Source: JAHDBG01 sp963922315 (GTDB taxonomy: Bacteria; Pseudomonadota; Gammaproteobacteria; Chromatiales; Chromatiaceae). Taken from it: a stretch of DNA of 35,140 bases. The DNA lies in NCBI GenBank assembly GCA_963922315.1, contig CAWUID010000021.1, positions 1 through 35,140 of the forward strand, in the 5' to 3' direction. Below are positions 22,691 to 34,251 of the stretch, piece after piece (position 1 is the first letter of the stretch; the number at the start of each line of letters is the position of its first letter). The position numbers and the translations under genes were made by a program. A model generated the notes under the pieces. That model was not told the DNA's origin. It was given only the letters and a program-made list of their open reading frames with translations, and did no database searches.

Positions 22691-24745
22691 CTATTCAAGC
22701 GGCATACTGAGTGTTTTCGCCGGCCTGATACCGGGTAATAACCCATTGATTAGGCCCCCTGCTAAACTAATACTATAGATGCCAAGTGCCGCATAAATAC
22801 CTAAATGTAAAAAAAGCGCACCACCGATACAGACTGAATTTGGCCCGACATCCCACATGACACAGCGTCTTAAGTTTCTCTGCAAACTGTCAGACAAAGC
22901 AAACAAACGCTGAAACTGGCGCAGATCATCATCCATAAAGACAATCTGTGCAGTACCAGCAATGAAGGCATATGTACTACCCAGCGAAACAGATAAATCA
23001 GCTTGCTTCAGCGCTACCGCATCTTTAACGACATCTCCAACTAAACATACCGTTTTACCCTGCTCCTGTAACTCCTGAATCAGCCTGGCCTTGTCCTGTG
23101 GCAATGTCCCGGAAAAATAGTGATCTATGCCAAGCTGATGTGCCAATGCCTGGGTAGATTGCTCGTGGTCACCCGAAATAATATACAGAGACAAACCACG
23201 TTGACTGAGCATCCGAATCACTACCTCAGCTTCAGGACGGAGCGCCTGGCGCAGTTCTATCGTGCCAATAAGTTCATCGTCCAGTGCAATATAGATCAGA
23301 GAATAGGCGTGTTCCTGACAATCAACTTGCTGTTGTGCAAATGCGGCAGGTATTGAGATCTTCTCCAGCGCCATATACCTGGCACTACCTACCCGGATAA
23401 TATGGCTTTCATGTGACACTTTAATGCCATAACCGATGTGATAGTGTGTATCGTCAACCTCCGGTAATGTCAGGTGACGTGCCTGTGCCGCAGCTAAGAT
23501 CGCTTTCGCAATCGGATGTGTTTGTTTATATTCCGCCGTTGCTGCATAAGTTAAGACCGCTTCTTCAGTCACCCCCGGGACAGAGTGTATTCTACTGACA
23601 TGTGGTTGCTCCTGCGTCAAGGTGCCAGTTTTATCAAATATGATCGTATCAATGTCACGTAATTTTTCTAAGGCACGCCCATCTTTAATCAACAATTGAT
23701 GTCTGGCAGCTAAAGACAGATGACTGAGAATATTGATGTTTCCCGAAATATACAAACGCTCCAGCAACGGCGAATCCAGAATGACTAATGCGCTGGTGAG
23801 CCCGGCAATCGGTAGTGTCAGACCCGCCAGAATAAAAGAAGGCAGCGTGAGGTCATCAGAGATTTTTTCTAATTGTAATTCTCTTGCTGCAGTATAGTGA
23901 GTGGTTTTAGTGAGCAGAGCCTTTATTTGCGCAGCCTGTGTATCTGATCCGGCCTTTTCGACACGAATATGGACTTTACCGCTTAACATCAGGGTGAACG
24001 CAAACACCCTGTCTCCGACAGTTTTTTCCACCGGTTGTGACTCACCAGTCATCACTTGCTGATCTATACTGGCAAAGCCTTGTGTAATGATGCCATCTAC
24101 CGGGACAGGTTCACCGCCTTGTACAATAACAATATCGCCCACTTGTAACGCGGAAAAATCTATTTCAACTTCAGCGCCTGATCTGTGTACCCAGACAGTG
24201 CTGCACTGATCCTTAAAAATGTGTACCAGTTGCTGTTGCGCATTGTTTTTTGCCTTAGCCAGGCATTTAAGCCCGAAATAATATACCCAGTAGCCTGCAG
24301 CAGCTGCCGGGATATAGCCTGCAAAAATTAACAAAGGTAAGCAGACTAAATTCAGAGCATCAGTCTTCAGTCGTTTTTGTATAACCAGCCCCAGGTAAGC
24401 ACGCCGTGCAATAGGCCAGGTAAGGTAAGCAAGTGCCATGACACTGACAGGCATTAACCAGGGTAGCCAGAGACCACCAAGCGCAGTGAACAAAACACCG
24501 CTGGCTATGGCAAAGTCTCTGTTGATCCACTCTTCTACGTCAATGGCGTTCGTCTGACTCAGGTCTTGTTGAATGTCGCTGGTAAAACTGGATTTCTCAG
24601 ATGTTAAACTGATTGATTTAGTTACCGGGTCTTTATTTGTTGATTTTGAGGGTAAATGGATGACCTGTTTTTCCCAATAAGCATTAAAAGCTTTAAGAGT
24701 GGCATGAGTAGTACCACTCACCATAAACAGCCCCAGAGGCAACAT
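22691..24745 (-). CDS. atypical P-type ATPase (P1B-like) lacking CPx and canonical GDGxND motifs
   Basis: The actuator and phosphorylation parts look functional: MTGESQPVEK at 232-241, FDKTGTLTQEQP with phospho-acceptor D371, the P1B-type His-Pro at 410-411, and SGDHEQS at 524-530. Two hallmark sites differ. Where metal pumps have CPC in membrane helix 6, the sequence here is ISGNINILSHLSLAARHQ (about 333-350). The hinge GDGxND reads GDVVKD (570-575), keeping both Asp but losing the Gly and Asn. There is no recognisable N-terminal HMA domain; about 70 polar residues precede the first membrane pairs. Length is 684. The start at 24745 has AGGA 7 bases upstream and lies 16 bp after gltD, so the two are probably cotranscribed. 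Ion specificity, or whether it pumps at all, is unknown. Confidence 0.82.
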   Translation of the reverse strand: MLPLGLFMVSGTTHATLKAFNAYWEKQVIHLPSKSTNKDPVTKSISLTSEKSSFTSDIQQDLSQTNAIDVEEWINRDFAIASGVLFTALGGLWLPWLMPVSVMALAYLTWPIARRAYLGLVIQKRLKTDALNLVCLPLLIFAGYIPAAAAGYWVYYFGLKCLAKAKNNAQQQLVHIFKDQCSTVWVHRSGAEVEIDFSALQVGDIVIVQGGEPVPVDGIITQGFASIDQQVMTGESQPVEKTVGDRVFAFTLMLSGKVHIRVEKAGSDTQAAQIKALLTKTTHYTAARELQLEKISDDLTLPSFILAGLTLPIAGLTSALVILDSPLLERLYISGNINILSHLSLAARHQLLIKDGRALEKLRDIDTIIFDKTGTLTQEQPHVSRIHSVPGVTEEAVLTYAATAEYKQTHPIAKAILAAAQARHLTLPEVDDTHYHIGYGIKVSHESHIIRVGSARYMALEKISIPAAFAQQQVDCQEHAYSLIYIALDDELIGTIELRQALRPEAEVVIRMLSQRGLSLYIISGDHEQSTQALAHQLGIDHYFSGTLPQDKARLIQELQEQGKTVCLVGDVVKDAVALKQADLSVSLGSTYAFIAGTAQIVFMDDDLRQFQRLFALSDSLQRNLRRCVMWDVGPNSVCIGGALFLHLGIYAALGIYSISLAGGLINGLLPGIRPAKTLSMPLE

Positions 24746-24761
24746 AGGTTTATCCTGTCAA

Positions 24762-26210
24762 TCAACGAGGCAAGTCAGTCTGCCCCATCAACTCACGGTC
24801 TATCGCGTGTGCAGCCTGACGACCCTCGCGGATTGCCCAGACCACCAGAGATTGGCCCCGACGCATATCACCCGCAGTGAAAATACCCGATGTACTGGTC
24901 TGATACGCCTGCTCACCTTCTGTTGTGGCCTGCACACTGCCACAACCATCTTGCTGTAATTGCAACTGTTCCAACAGGCTCATTTGCACTGGCCCACTGA
25001 AACCAATCGCCAGCAGGACCAGGTCAGCTTTAATCTCGAATTCGGAATCTGGCACTGGTGTTTTAACCCATTGCCCTCGATCGTTTTTATCCAGGCGCAC
25101 TAACACACACCGGATCGCTTTTACACGCCCTTGCTCATCTCCGATAAAGGCAGTGGTGCTGACATTCCAGAGGCGTTCGCAGCCCTCTTCCTGCGAGGTT
25201 GAAGTACGCAATTTATGCGGCCATTCCGGCCAGGTCAGGCCTTTATCTTCCTGAAGCGGTGGCTGATCGCTATGCGCCAGTTGGGTGATTTTCGCAGCGC
25301 CTTGCCGGTTTGCCGTGCCAATGCAGTCCGAACCTGTATCACCACCACCGATCACGATGACGTGCTTATCTGTAGCATCAATCGTGCGTGTCTCGCTGAC
25401 ACCTTGCACAACCTTATTATTTGTAACCAGAAAATCCATCGCAAAGTGAACACCCTCCAGATCACGACCCGGTAACGGCATATCCCGGGGTAGCTCTGCA
25501 CCACCAGCCAGCAGAATCGCATCATACTCTGCCTGTAACTGACTAACCGGAATCGTCACACCGATATGGGCATTCGTGTGAAACGTGACACTTTCTGCAC
25601 GCATTTGTGCCAGCCGCCGATCTATCAGTGCCTTATCCATCTTAAAGTCTGGAATGCCGTAACGTAGCAAACCACCAATCTGATCTTCCCGCTCGTACAC
25701 GCTAACCTGATGTCCGGCACGCGCTAGTTGTTGCGCAGCCGCCAGGCCGGCCGGGCCAGAACCCACAATCGCGACTTTTTTGCCGGTTTGTTGCGCAGCA
25801 GGTTGCGGTTGTATCCAACCTTGTTCCCAGGCTTTAGCGGCAATCGCATCTTCTATCGTCTTGATCGTCACCGGTTCATCGGTGATATTCAGCGTACAGG
25901 CCGCCTGGCAAGGAGCCGGACAAATTTTCCCGGTAAATTCGGGGAAATTGTTCGTACTGTGCAAGACATCAGCTGCAGTCTGCCAATCATCCTGATATAC
26001 CAGATCGTTCCAGTCCGGAATCAGATTATCTACCGGACAGCCTTCATGGCAGAACGGAATACCACAATCCATACACCGCGCACCCTGATCCTGCAAATCA
26101 GTATTGCTCAGAGGAATAGTAAATTCCTGGTAATGCCGGATTCGCTCGGCAACAGGCAAGTGCTTATGGTCTTTGCGGGGAATTTCTTTAAAGCCGGTGG
26201 TTTTACCCAT
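24762..26210 (-). CDS. gltD: glutamate synthase (NADPH) small subunit
   Basis: GltD takes electrons from NADPH through FAD and passes them to GltB for conversion of glutamine plus 2-oxoglutarate to two glutamates. The N-terminal iron-sulfur domain has CMDCGIPFCHEGCPVDN and GKICPAPCQAAC. An FAD site follows (KKVAIVGSGPAGLAAAQQLA, about 144-163), then an NADPH site (HVIVIGGGDTGSDCIG), and the C-terminal GIFTAGDMRRGQSLVVWAI. At 482 residues it is of normal size. Unusually, it is not next to gltB: five small genes lie in between, all on the same strand. A P-type ATPase gene follows it after 16 bp. Confidence 0.96.
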   Translation of the reverse strand: MGKTTGFKEIPRKDHKHLPVAERIRHYQEFTIPLSNTDLQDQGARCMDCGIPFCHEGCPVDNLIPDWNDLVYQDDWQTAADVLHSTNNFPEFTGKICPAPCQAACTLNITDEPVTIKTIEDAIAAKAWEQGWIQPQPAAQQTGKKVAIVGSGPAGLAAAQQLARAGHQVSVYEREDQIGGLLRYGIPDFKMDKALIDRRLAQMRAESVTFHTNAHIGVTIPVSQLQAEYDAILLAGGAELPRDMPLPGRDLEGVHFAMDFLVTNNKVVQGVSETRTIDATDKHVIVIGGGDTGSDCIGTANRQGAAKITQLAHSDQPPLQEDKGLTWPEWPHKLRTSTSQEEGCERLWNVSTTAFIGDEQGRVKAIRCVLVRLDKNDRGQWVKTPVPDSEFEIKADLVLLAIGFSGPVQMSLLEQLQLQQDGCGSVQATTEGEQAYQTSTSGIFTAGDMRRGQSLVVWAIREGRQAAHAIDRELMGQTDLPR

Positions 26211-26261
26211 AGACTATCTCAGTAATGCGTATCATATTTAACTGTGTTGTAATAAACCTTG

Positions 26262-26801
26262 TCATGTTTTTAAATTTCCTGTTGGCTCCAAGTGGATTGA
26301 TTTCATATCATCATTTTGCCACTTCTCTATCAGTTTTTGGTAGCCTGACCAAGCTGTTCTACTCGTTTCGTTACGCCGGTGATCAATATAATACCGACAC
26401 CGTGTAAACTCTTTCTGCATAGAGCTGCTCCTGTTAACTTTTATAATTTTTTCATCATATGTCCCGAAAAACACACCATTAGCCAGACCCTCATAAGAAT
26501 TCAGTAGTTTATGCAAATCCATTTGCAAACTGGGTTCTTCTTTAAAGGCACGCAACATCTCTTCTAATGGAATAGGACTTTTTCTGTTCGCAAAGCCAAA
26601 CTTTATGTTAAGGCCATCTGTATTCAGTTTTCTGTCTTCATCCAATACGTGTTGCGTTGCTATCCGGCGCCTCCAGTCATGGTTATCCTGATTTGCTTTG
26701 CTGAAAAGCTGAACCTGCTTTGCTAAATAAAACAAGCTACCAGCAACACATAATACACTGATAGCCATAATTGTTAAATTAAGCCATTCGTATAAGTTCA
26801 T
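26262..26801 (-). CDS. DUF4760-like membrane-anchored hypothetical protein
   Basis: The protein starts MNLYEWLNLTIMAISVLCVAGSLFYLAKQ, one membrane helix, followed by a soluble domain. LHKLLNSYEGLANGVFFGTYDEKIIK, an RCRYYIDHRRNE segment and AWSGYQKLIEKW resemble DUF4760 proteins, which are small and uncharacterised. ATG 26801 has AGGAG about 9 bases upstream and is preferred to the TTG at 26828. Length is about 179 residues. It is the last gene of the block between gltB and gltD and lies 51 bp before gltD. Its link to the toxin-antitoxin genes next to it is only positional. Confidence 0.6.
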   Translation of the reverse strand: MNLYEWLNLTIMAISVLCVAGSLFYLAKQVQLFSKANQDNHDWRRRIATQHVLDEDRKLNTDGLNIKFGFANRKSPIPLEEMLRAFKEEPSLQMDLHKLLNSYEGLANGVFFGTYDEKIIKVNRSSSMQKEFTRCRYYIDHRRNETSRTAWSGYQKLIEKWQNDDMKSIHLEPTGNLKT

Positions 26802-26932
26802 CGGGCTATGCTCCTGCCAATTATTCAATGCATTTTTTTATCAATACTTTGCAGATAAAACAGCATACGCTTTTACTATATTTTTATAAGCGTGTCGAGA
26901 CGGGTAAATTTTCATGTGACGATGTACCGGAC

Positions 26933-27151
26933 TCAGCAATCCCATTTCATTTTTAATTTACGATGATTGATGGTGCAGTCACGCAGATAAAGATTGATTA
27001 AAGTTTGATAAGGTATATGGGTTTCTGATGATAAGGATTTAAAATAAGCAACAGACTCGCCATCAATTTGCATAGTGACGGGTTGTTTCAGGTATTTAAT
27101 ATAAGGGTTTTTTTTACCTTCCATATTAGCAAAATCGTAGTGCTCTTTCAT
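26933..27151 (-). CDS. brnA: BrnA-type antitoxin
   Basis: A 72-residue protein in the position and size of BrnA, the DNA-binding antitoxin of the BrnT/BrnA type II system. QPVTMQIDGESVAYFKSLSSETHIPYQTLINLYLRDC resembles the ribbon-helix-helix part of the BrnA/CopG-like group. The ATG overlaps the BrnT stop (ATGA), the usual toxin-first arrangement, and the pair is expected to repress its own promoter upstream of brnT. Confidence 0.78.
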   Translation of the reverse strand: MKEHYDFANMEGKKNPYIKYLKQPVTMQIDGESVAYFKSLSSETHIPYQTLINLYLRDCTINHRKLKMKWDC

Positions 27152-27441
27152 GTTCTTTTACTCCAATAGACTTGTTGCTCTTTTTTGTCTGCTTTTCTGG
27201 CAGAGATCAGCCTTACAATCATATCTTCTTCTCTGACGCAATGACAAACCACAAGTGTTTCTGAGCTGAAATTTAAGCCAAGCAAAAGAAAACGATCTTC
27301 GTCTTCTGCATGTTCGATATCATAGTATTGAATAGCATTCTCATCATAAAAAACTGAGTGCGCCTCTTCAAAAGAAACACCATGCTTTTTGATATTGGTT
27401 TTATTTTTCTTATCATCCCACTCAAATTTCAGATGCCTCAT
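27148..27441 (-). CDS. brnT: BrnT family toxin (RelE-like ribonuclease)
   Basis: The sequence MRHLKFEWDDKKNKTNIKKHGVSFEEAHSVF is diagnostic of BrnT, and RFLLLGLNFSSETLVVCHCVREEDMIVRLISARKA gives the rest of the RelE-like fold. BrnT toxins inhibit translation as ribonucleases. ATG 27441 is the family start; the longer frame from GTG 27474 adds eleven atypical residues. The gene is 97 residues, overlaps brnA by 4 bases, and lies 71 bp after a DUF2442 gene in the block separating gltB and gltD. Confidence 0.88.
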   Translation of the reverse strand: MRHLKFEWDDKKNKTNIKKHGVSFEEAHSVFYDENAIQYYDIEHAEDEDRFLLLGLNFSSETLVVCHCVREEDMIVRLISARKADKKEQQVYWSKRT

Positions 27442-27512
27442 ATGTATAGTGCTGCGCTTAAGTGAGTAAAGCACCTCTCTGAATAATCATTCTGATGGTG
27501 ATTGAATTTTCG

Positions 27513-27755
27513 TCAGACCGGTTTGCTTTCTTCGTATAGTGTTTCCGGTGCAATATCAGCCCCATTGGGCCAGGATATTGTCCAGCCATCAACAAAAAAT
27601 TTCTGAAAATAGTCTTTATTCTTTAGTGGCTCAAAAACACCGCCTGCAAGCCATTGTGCACAATCCGCAATTTTTTTTTCCCCAGTGTCAAAAGTGATTT
27701 TTATTTTATAATCACTCATATACTCTGCATCTATCACAACTGGTATATGTTCCAT
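27513..27755 (-). CDS. DUF2442 domain protein
   Basis: This small protein of 80 residues has the DUF2442 pattern: a two-stranded N-terminus DYKIKITFDTGEKKIADCAQWL, then VFEPLKNKDYFQKFFVDGWTISWPNGADIAPETLYE. DUF2442 genes very often stand directly after DUF4160 genes, as here (10 bp apart), and the pair is considered a candidate toxin-antitoxin-like module. No experimental function is known to me. Confidence 0.85.
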   Translation of the reverse strand: MEHIPVVIDAEYMSDYKIKITFDTGEKKIADCAQWLAGGVFEPLKNKDYFQKFFVDGWTISWPNGADIAPETLYEESKPV

Positions 27756-27765
27756 AAATATCTAC

Positions 27766-28026
27766 TTAATTCAGCGGTTCTATTCGGTCAATTTGTTCCA
27801 TTTGTTTTGCCTGTTCCCAGTTTCGCCAAAGCTCTGTCTGATGTATTGTTGCCCACTCCTCAATAAGTTTTTTAGCTCGCCTGGATTTTAAGTTGCCTTT
27901 TACCATTTTTCCATCAAAATCAAACATACCACGCTGACCCTGATATTCTGCATGGAAATGCGGGGGATTATGTTCCTGGTGGAACATTCTGATAATGATG
28001 CCAAAAAACATGGATACGTACGGCAT
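27766..28026 (-). CDS. DUF4160 domain protein
   Basis: MPYVSMFFGIIIRMFHQEHNPPHFHAEY is the characteristic N-terminus of DUF4160, with the conserved HNPPHFH cluster. The C-terminal half is helical and charged (KSRRAKKLIEEWATIHQTELWRNWEQAKQ). Length is 86 residues. It begins 15 bp after the gltB stop and precedes the DUF2442 gene. The two probably form one functional unit; the biochemical role is unknown. Confidence 0.88.
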   Translation of the reverse strand: MPYVSMFFGIIIRMFHQEHNPPHFHAEYQGQRGMFDFDGKMVKGNLKSRRAKKLIEEWATIHQTELWRNWEQAKQMEQIDRIEPLN

Positions 28027-28041
28027 TACATGTATTTCAGA

Positions 28042-32595
<4,554 letters not shown>

Positions 32596-32665
32596 AGATG
32601 ATGATTGCCTGACGTGACCGCTCCGGGCCTTTGTCTGCGCCGGAATTTTTGCGAAAATGCACCAC

Positions 32666-32694
32666 ATTATTTCATTGCTGCGCGATCCCGTCAA
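32666..32694 (-). promoter_or_regulatory. predicted sigma-70 promoter for gltB
   Basis: On the minus strand TTGACG (32694-32689) and AATAAT (32671-32666) are 17 bp apart. Transcription would start about 60-65 bp before the gltB ATG. The promoter sits 18 bp inside from the end of the IS element at 32713, so the insertion has left it intact. Confidence 0.65.
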
Positions 32695-32712
32695 TTCAGC
32701 GACCGGACAAGT

Positions 32713-32739
32713 CAGGGCCACCTCATTAAAAAAAGATGT
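32713..32739 (+). repeat. left terminal inverted repeat of the ISAs1-family element
   Basis: Begins CAGGGCCACCTCATT and ends GATGT. It differs from the right repeat at three positions (6, 21 and 22). It overlaps the transposase stop codon region at 32726. Confidence 0.93.
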
Positions 32740-33307
32740 CCAGAATTTTCGCCAGTGCCTGCTGATTCCAGCCAATAAGTTTGCGTGTCTGTTTAATACT
32801 GCGTTTGCTGTTTTGATTTTTCCGGTCAAGGTTAATCGCATTGATAACAGCATGCCGTATGATGGCCATATTGTGTGCTGCGTGACTTTTCCTGATATTG
32901 CTCCGATCTTCGCCAAAGCTGACATCCAGCACCCAGTGAAGCTAGTTTTCGATACCCCAATGCTGCCGTACAGACCGAGCTATCTGTCTCGCATCAGACC
33001 GTCAACTGCTGATGTAATAGCGATTTTCATGGCTTTCTTTATCACCCGCCTGACGATGTGAACAGACCTTGATGATGCTATGCAAATGGGCCCATTTCGG
33101 GTGACGGTCTTGTAACCAGCCAATCTCCTGGCAGACAGTGACTTCACGACTCTCAATACGACCATGACCTTTATCGGATCGTTGGTCAATGGTCTGTGGG
33201 AGGCCTTGAATGGGAGATTGGAACCACGTGACCACATCGTCATAATTGTCATACAGGCTGCCCTGATGACCTTTCAAACTGAGCAGATAACCCCCTTGCC
33301 CTTCGAT

Positions 33308-33607
33308 CGCTGTCGGCCATGGAGAGCGAAGCGATGGCCGATAGTCCCGGGTAGGCGTGAGCGTGCGGCCGAAGTCGTGTCAGGGCCGTAGGCCCCTCAG
33401 ACACGGTGAAGACCGTATGCAAAGCGCATCCGACACGCCGTCAAGCCATTTGAGGGAGCCTATCATGCCATGCGAACCAGCGGGAAGTATGGCATGGTAG
33501 GTGGACGCAGGGCGTACCCGGGCAAAACATGGTTGTCGCCATTTCCCGAGTCTCATCTGGCGGCATGGACGCCACCAGATATCACGAGGGATAACGCGAC
33601 GCCCCGA
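33308..33607. mobile_element. GC-rich, highly structured insert within the transposase pseudogene
   Basis: Transposase similarity breaks at CAG ATT (about 33608-33613) and resumes at ATC GAA (about 33302-33307); the sequence between is about 300 bp and much richer in G+C than the IS. It contains at least four inverted repeats: TCGGCCAT/ATGGCCGA (33313-33341), GTGTC..GGGCC/GGCCC..GACAC (33377-33404), CATGCCAT/ATGGCATG (33464-33496) and ATCTGG/CCAGAT (33555-33580). No convincing ORF or terminal repeats. CGAT and CGAA at the two edges could be a decayed short duplication. It might be a non-autonomous element, a palindromic dispersed repeat or an intron-like RNA fragment; I do not recognise the family. 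Confidence 0.6.
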
Positions 33608-33983
33608 AATCTGTTTCACAATCGTATGTTGGCATCCCATCGCATCAATCGTGATGGTTGTGTCAGCCAGATCCAGAACGTTCAGTAGCTCAGGGATCGC
33701 TTTTATTTCATTGGATTTTTCATCCACACCCACTTCGCCAAAGACGAGATGCTGATCAACAGCATAAGCACTCACCAAGTGCAGTGCACTTTGAGAGCCG
33801 TCACGACTGCCTTGTGAGGTCTTACCACCAATTGCTAATAGCGTAGGCTTGCCGGGTGTCTTCTACCTGACTTACCAGCGTGTAGCCCAAGTCGTAAACA
33901 ACCTCTGAAATTGTTCCGGGTCAACCGCTCGAAAAAAACGCCTGAGCGTGTCATCGCTGGGAACCCCGTTAACAAAATCAAGG

Positions 33984-34020
33984 TATTCACGAAGCAGCTC
34001 TAATCGCTGCTTCGTGAATA
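33984..34020. repeat. perfect 14-bp inverted repeat inside the transposase pseudogene
   Basis: TATTCACGAAGCAG (33984-33997) and CTGCTTCGTGAATA (34007-34020) are exact reverse complements separated by 9 nt, in the part encoding FTKQRLELLREYLDF. A stem this long in coding sequence is unusual and could hinder read-through transcription or translation of the transposase. Confidence 0.9.
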
Positions 34021-34224
34021 GCTCAATATCTGACCAACCTTCGCTATTGGCTGCGATACCAGCCAATATCACCAGCGAAATCTCAGGTAACGGATGCAGT
34101 TTCCGATGATCTTCCAAAGCCTCAAATATCTTGAAAAATGAGGTCAGCTGAGCATTTGCTTTTGACATCATTGAGCCTTTTTAACTGAAAAAGCTCATAC
34201 TATGGAATATACATCTCTGTTTTT

Positions 34225-34251
34225 ACATCACTTTTTAATGAGGTGACCCTG
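34225..34251 (-). repeat. right terminal inverted repeat of the ISAs1-family element
   Basis: On the minus strand it begins CAGGGTCACCTCATT and ends GATGT, matching the left repeat at 24 of 27 positions. The Rhs-like pseudogene starts immediately outside it. Confidence 0.93.

Larger units (their letters stand above)
32726..34171 (-). pseudogene. ISAs1-family transposase, disrupted
   Basis: Pieces occur in family order in different frames. 34171-33872 encodes the N-terminal associated domain (SFFKIFEALEDHRKLHPLPEI) and stops at TTWATRW. Near 33836 the frame resumes as LLAIGGKTSQGS, where the catalytic IDGK Asp appears as Gly, then LHLVSAYAVDQHLVFG and TIDAMGCQHTIVKQI. A roughly 300-bp insert follows. 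The frame continues as EGQGGYLLSLKGHQGSLYD and HGRIESREVTV, then ENRYYISS. It shifts again to SDARQIARSVRQHWGIEN, an in-frame TAG at about 32948, then LHWVLDVSFGEDRSNIRKSHAAHN to the end at 32726. Two frameshifts, a stop, a lost active-site residue and an insertion make it inactive. Confidence 0.92.
32713..34251 (-). mobile_element. degenerate ISAs1-family insertion sequence
   Basis: The ends are imperfect 27-bp inverted repeats at 32713-32739 and 34225-34251; read inward both begin CAGGGYCACCTCATTAAAAA and match at 24 of 27 positions. Between them lies a broken ISAs1-type transposase on the minus strand plus a foreign insert of about 300 bp. Without this insert the element would be about 1.24 kb, normal for the family. 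The flanks (…CCGGACAAGT and ATGATCCGGC…) show no target duplication, which suggests later recombination between copies or loss of one flank. The right flank is an Rhs fragment, the left flank is the gltB promoter region. Confidence 0.92.

Noticed and set aside
26869..26896. Possible terminator hairpin between brnA and the DUF4760-like gene
   Set aside because: The stem ACGCTT/AAGCGT is only six pairs with an AT-rich loop and no proper U-tract for the minus strand.
32645..32670. Sigma-54-like sequence TGGTGCATTTTCGCA before gltB
   Set aside because: The GG-to-GC spacing is one base short of the strict sigma-54 requirement, and a good sigma-70 promoter covers the same place.
32596..32925. N-terminal extension of the GltB reading frame
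   Set aside because: It runs through the predicted promoter and into the IS terminal repeat and the transposase pseudogene. The family start fits ATG 32595.
33380..33610. Transposase reading frame continuing into the 300-bp insert (minus strand)
   Set aside because: The residues after VKQI have no similarity to ISAs1 transposases; the true continuation resumes beyond the insert at about 33307.
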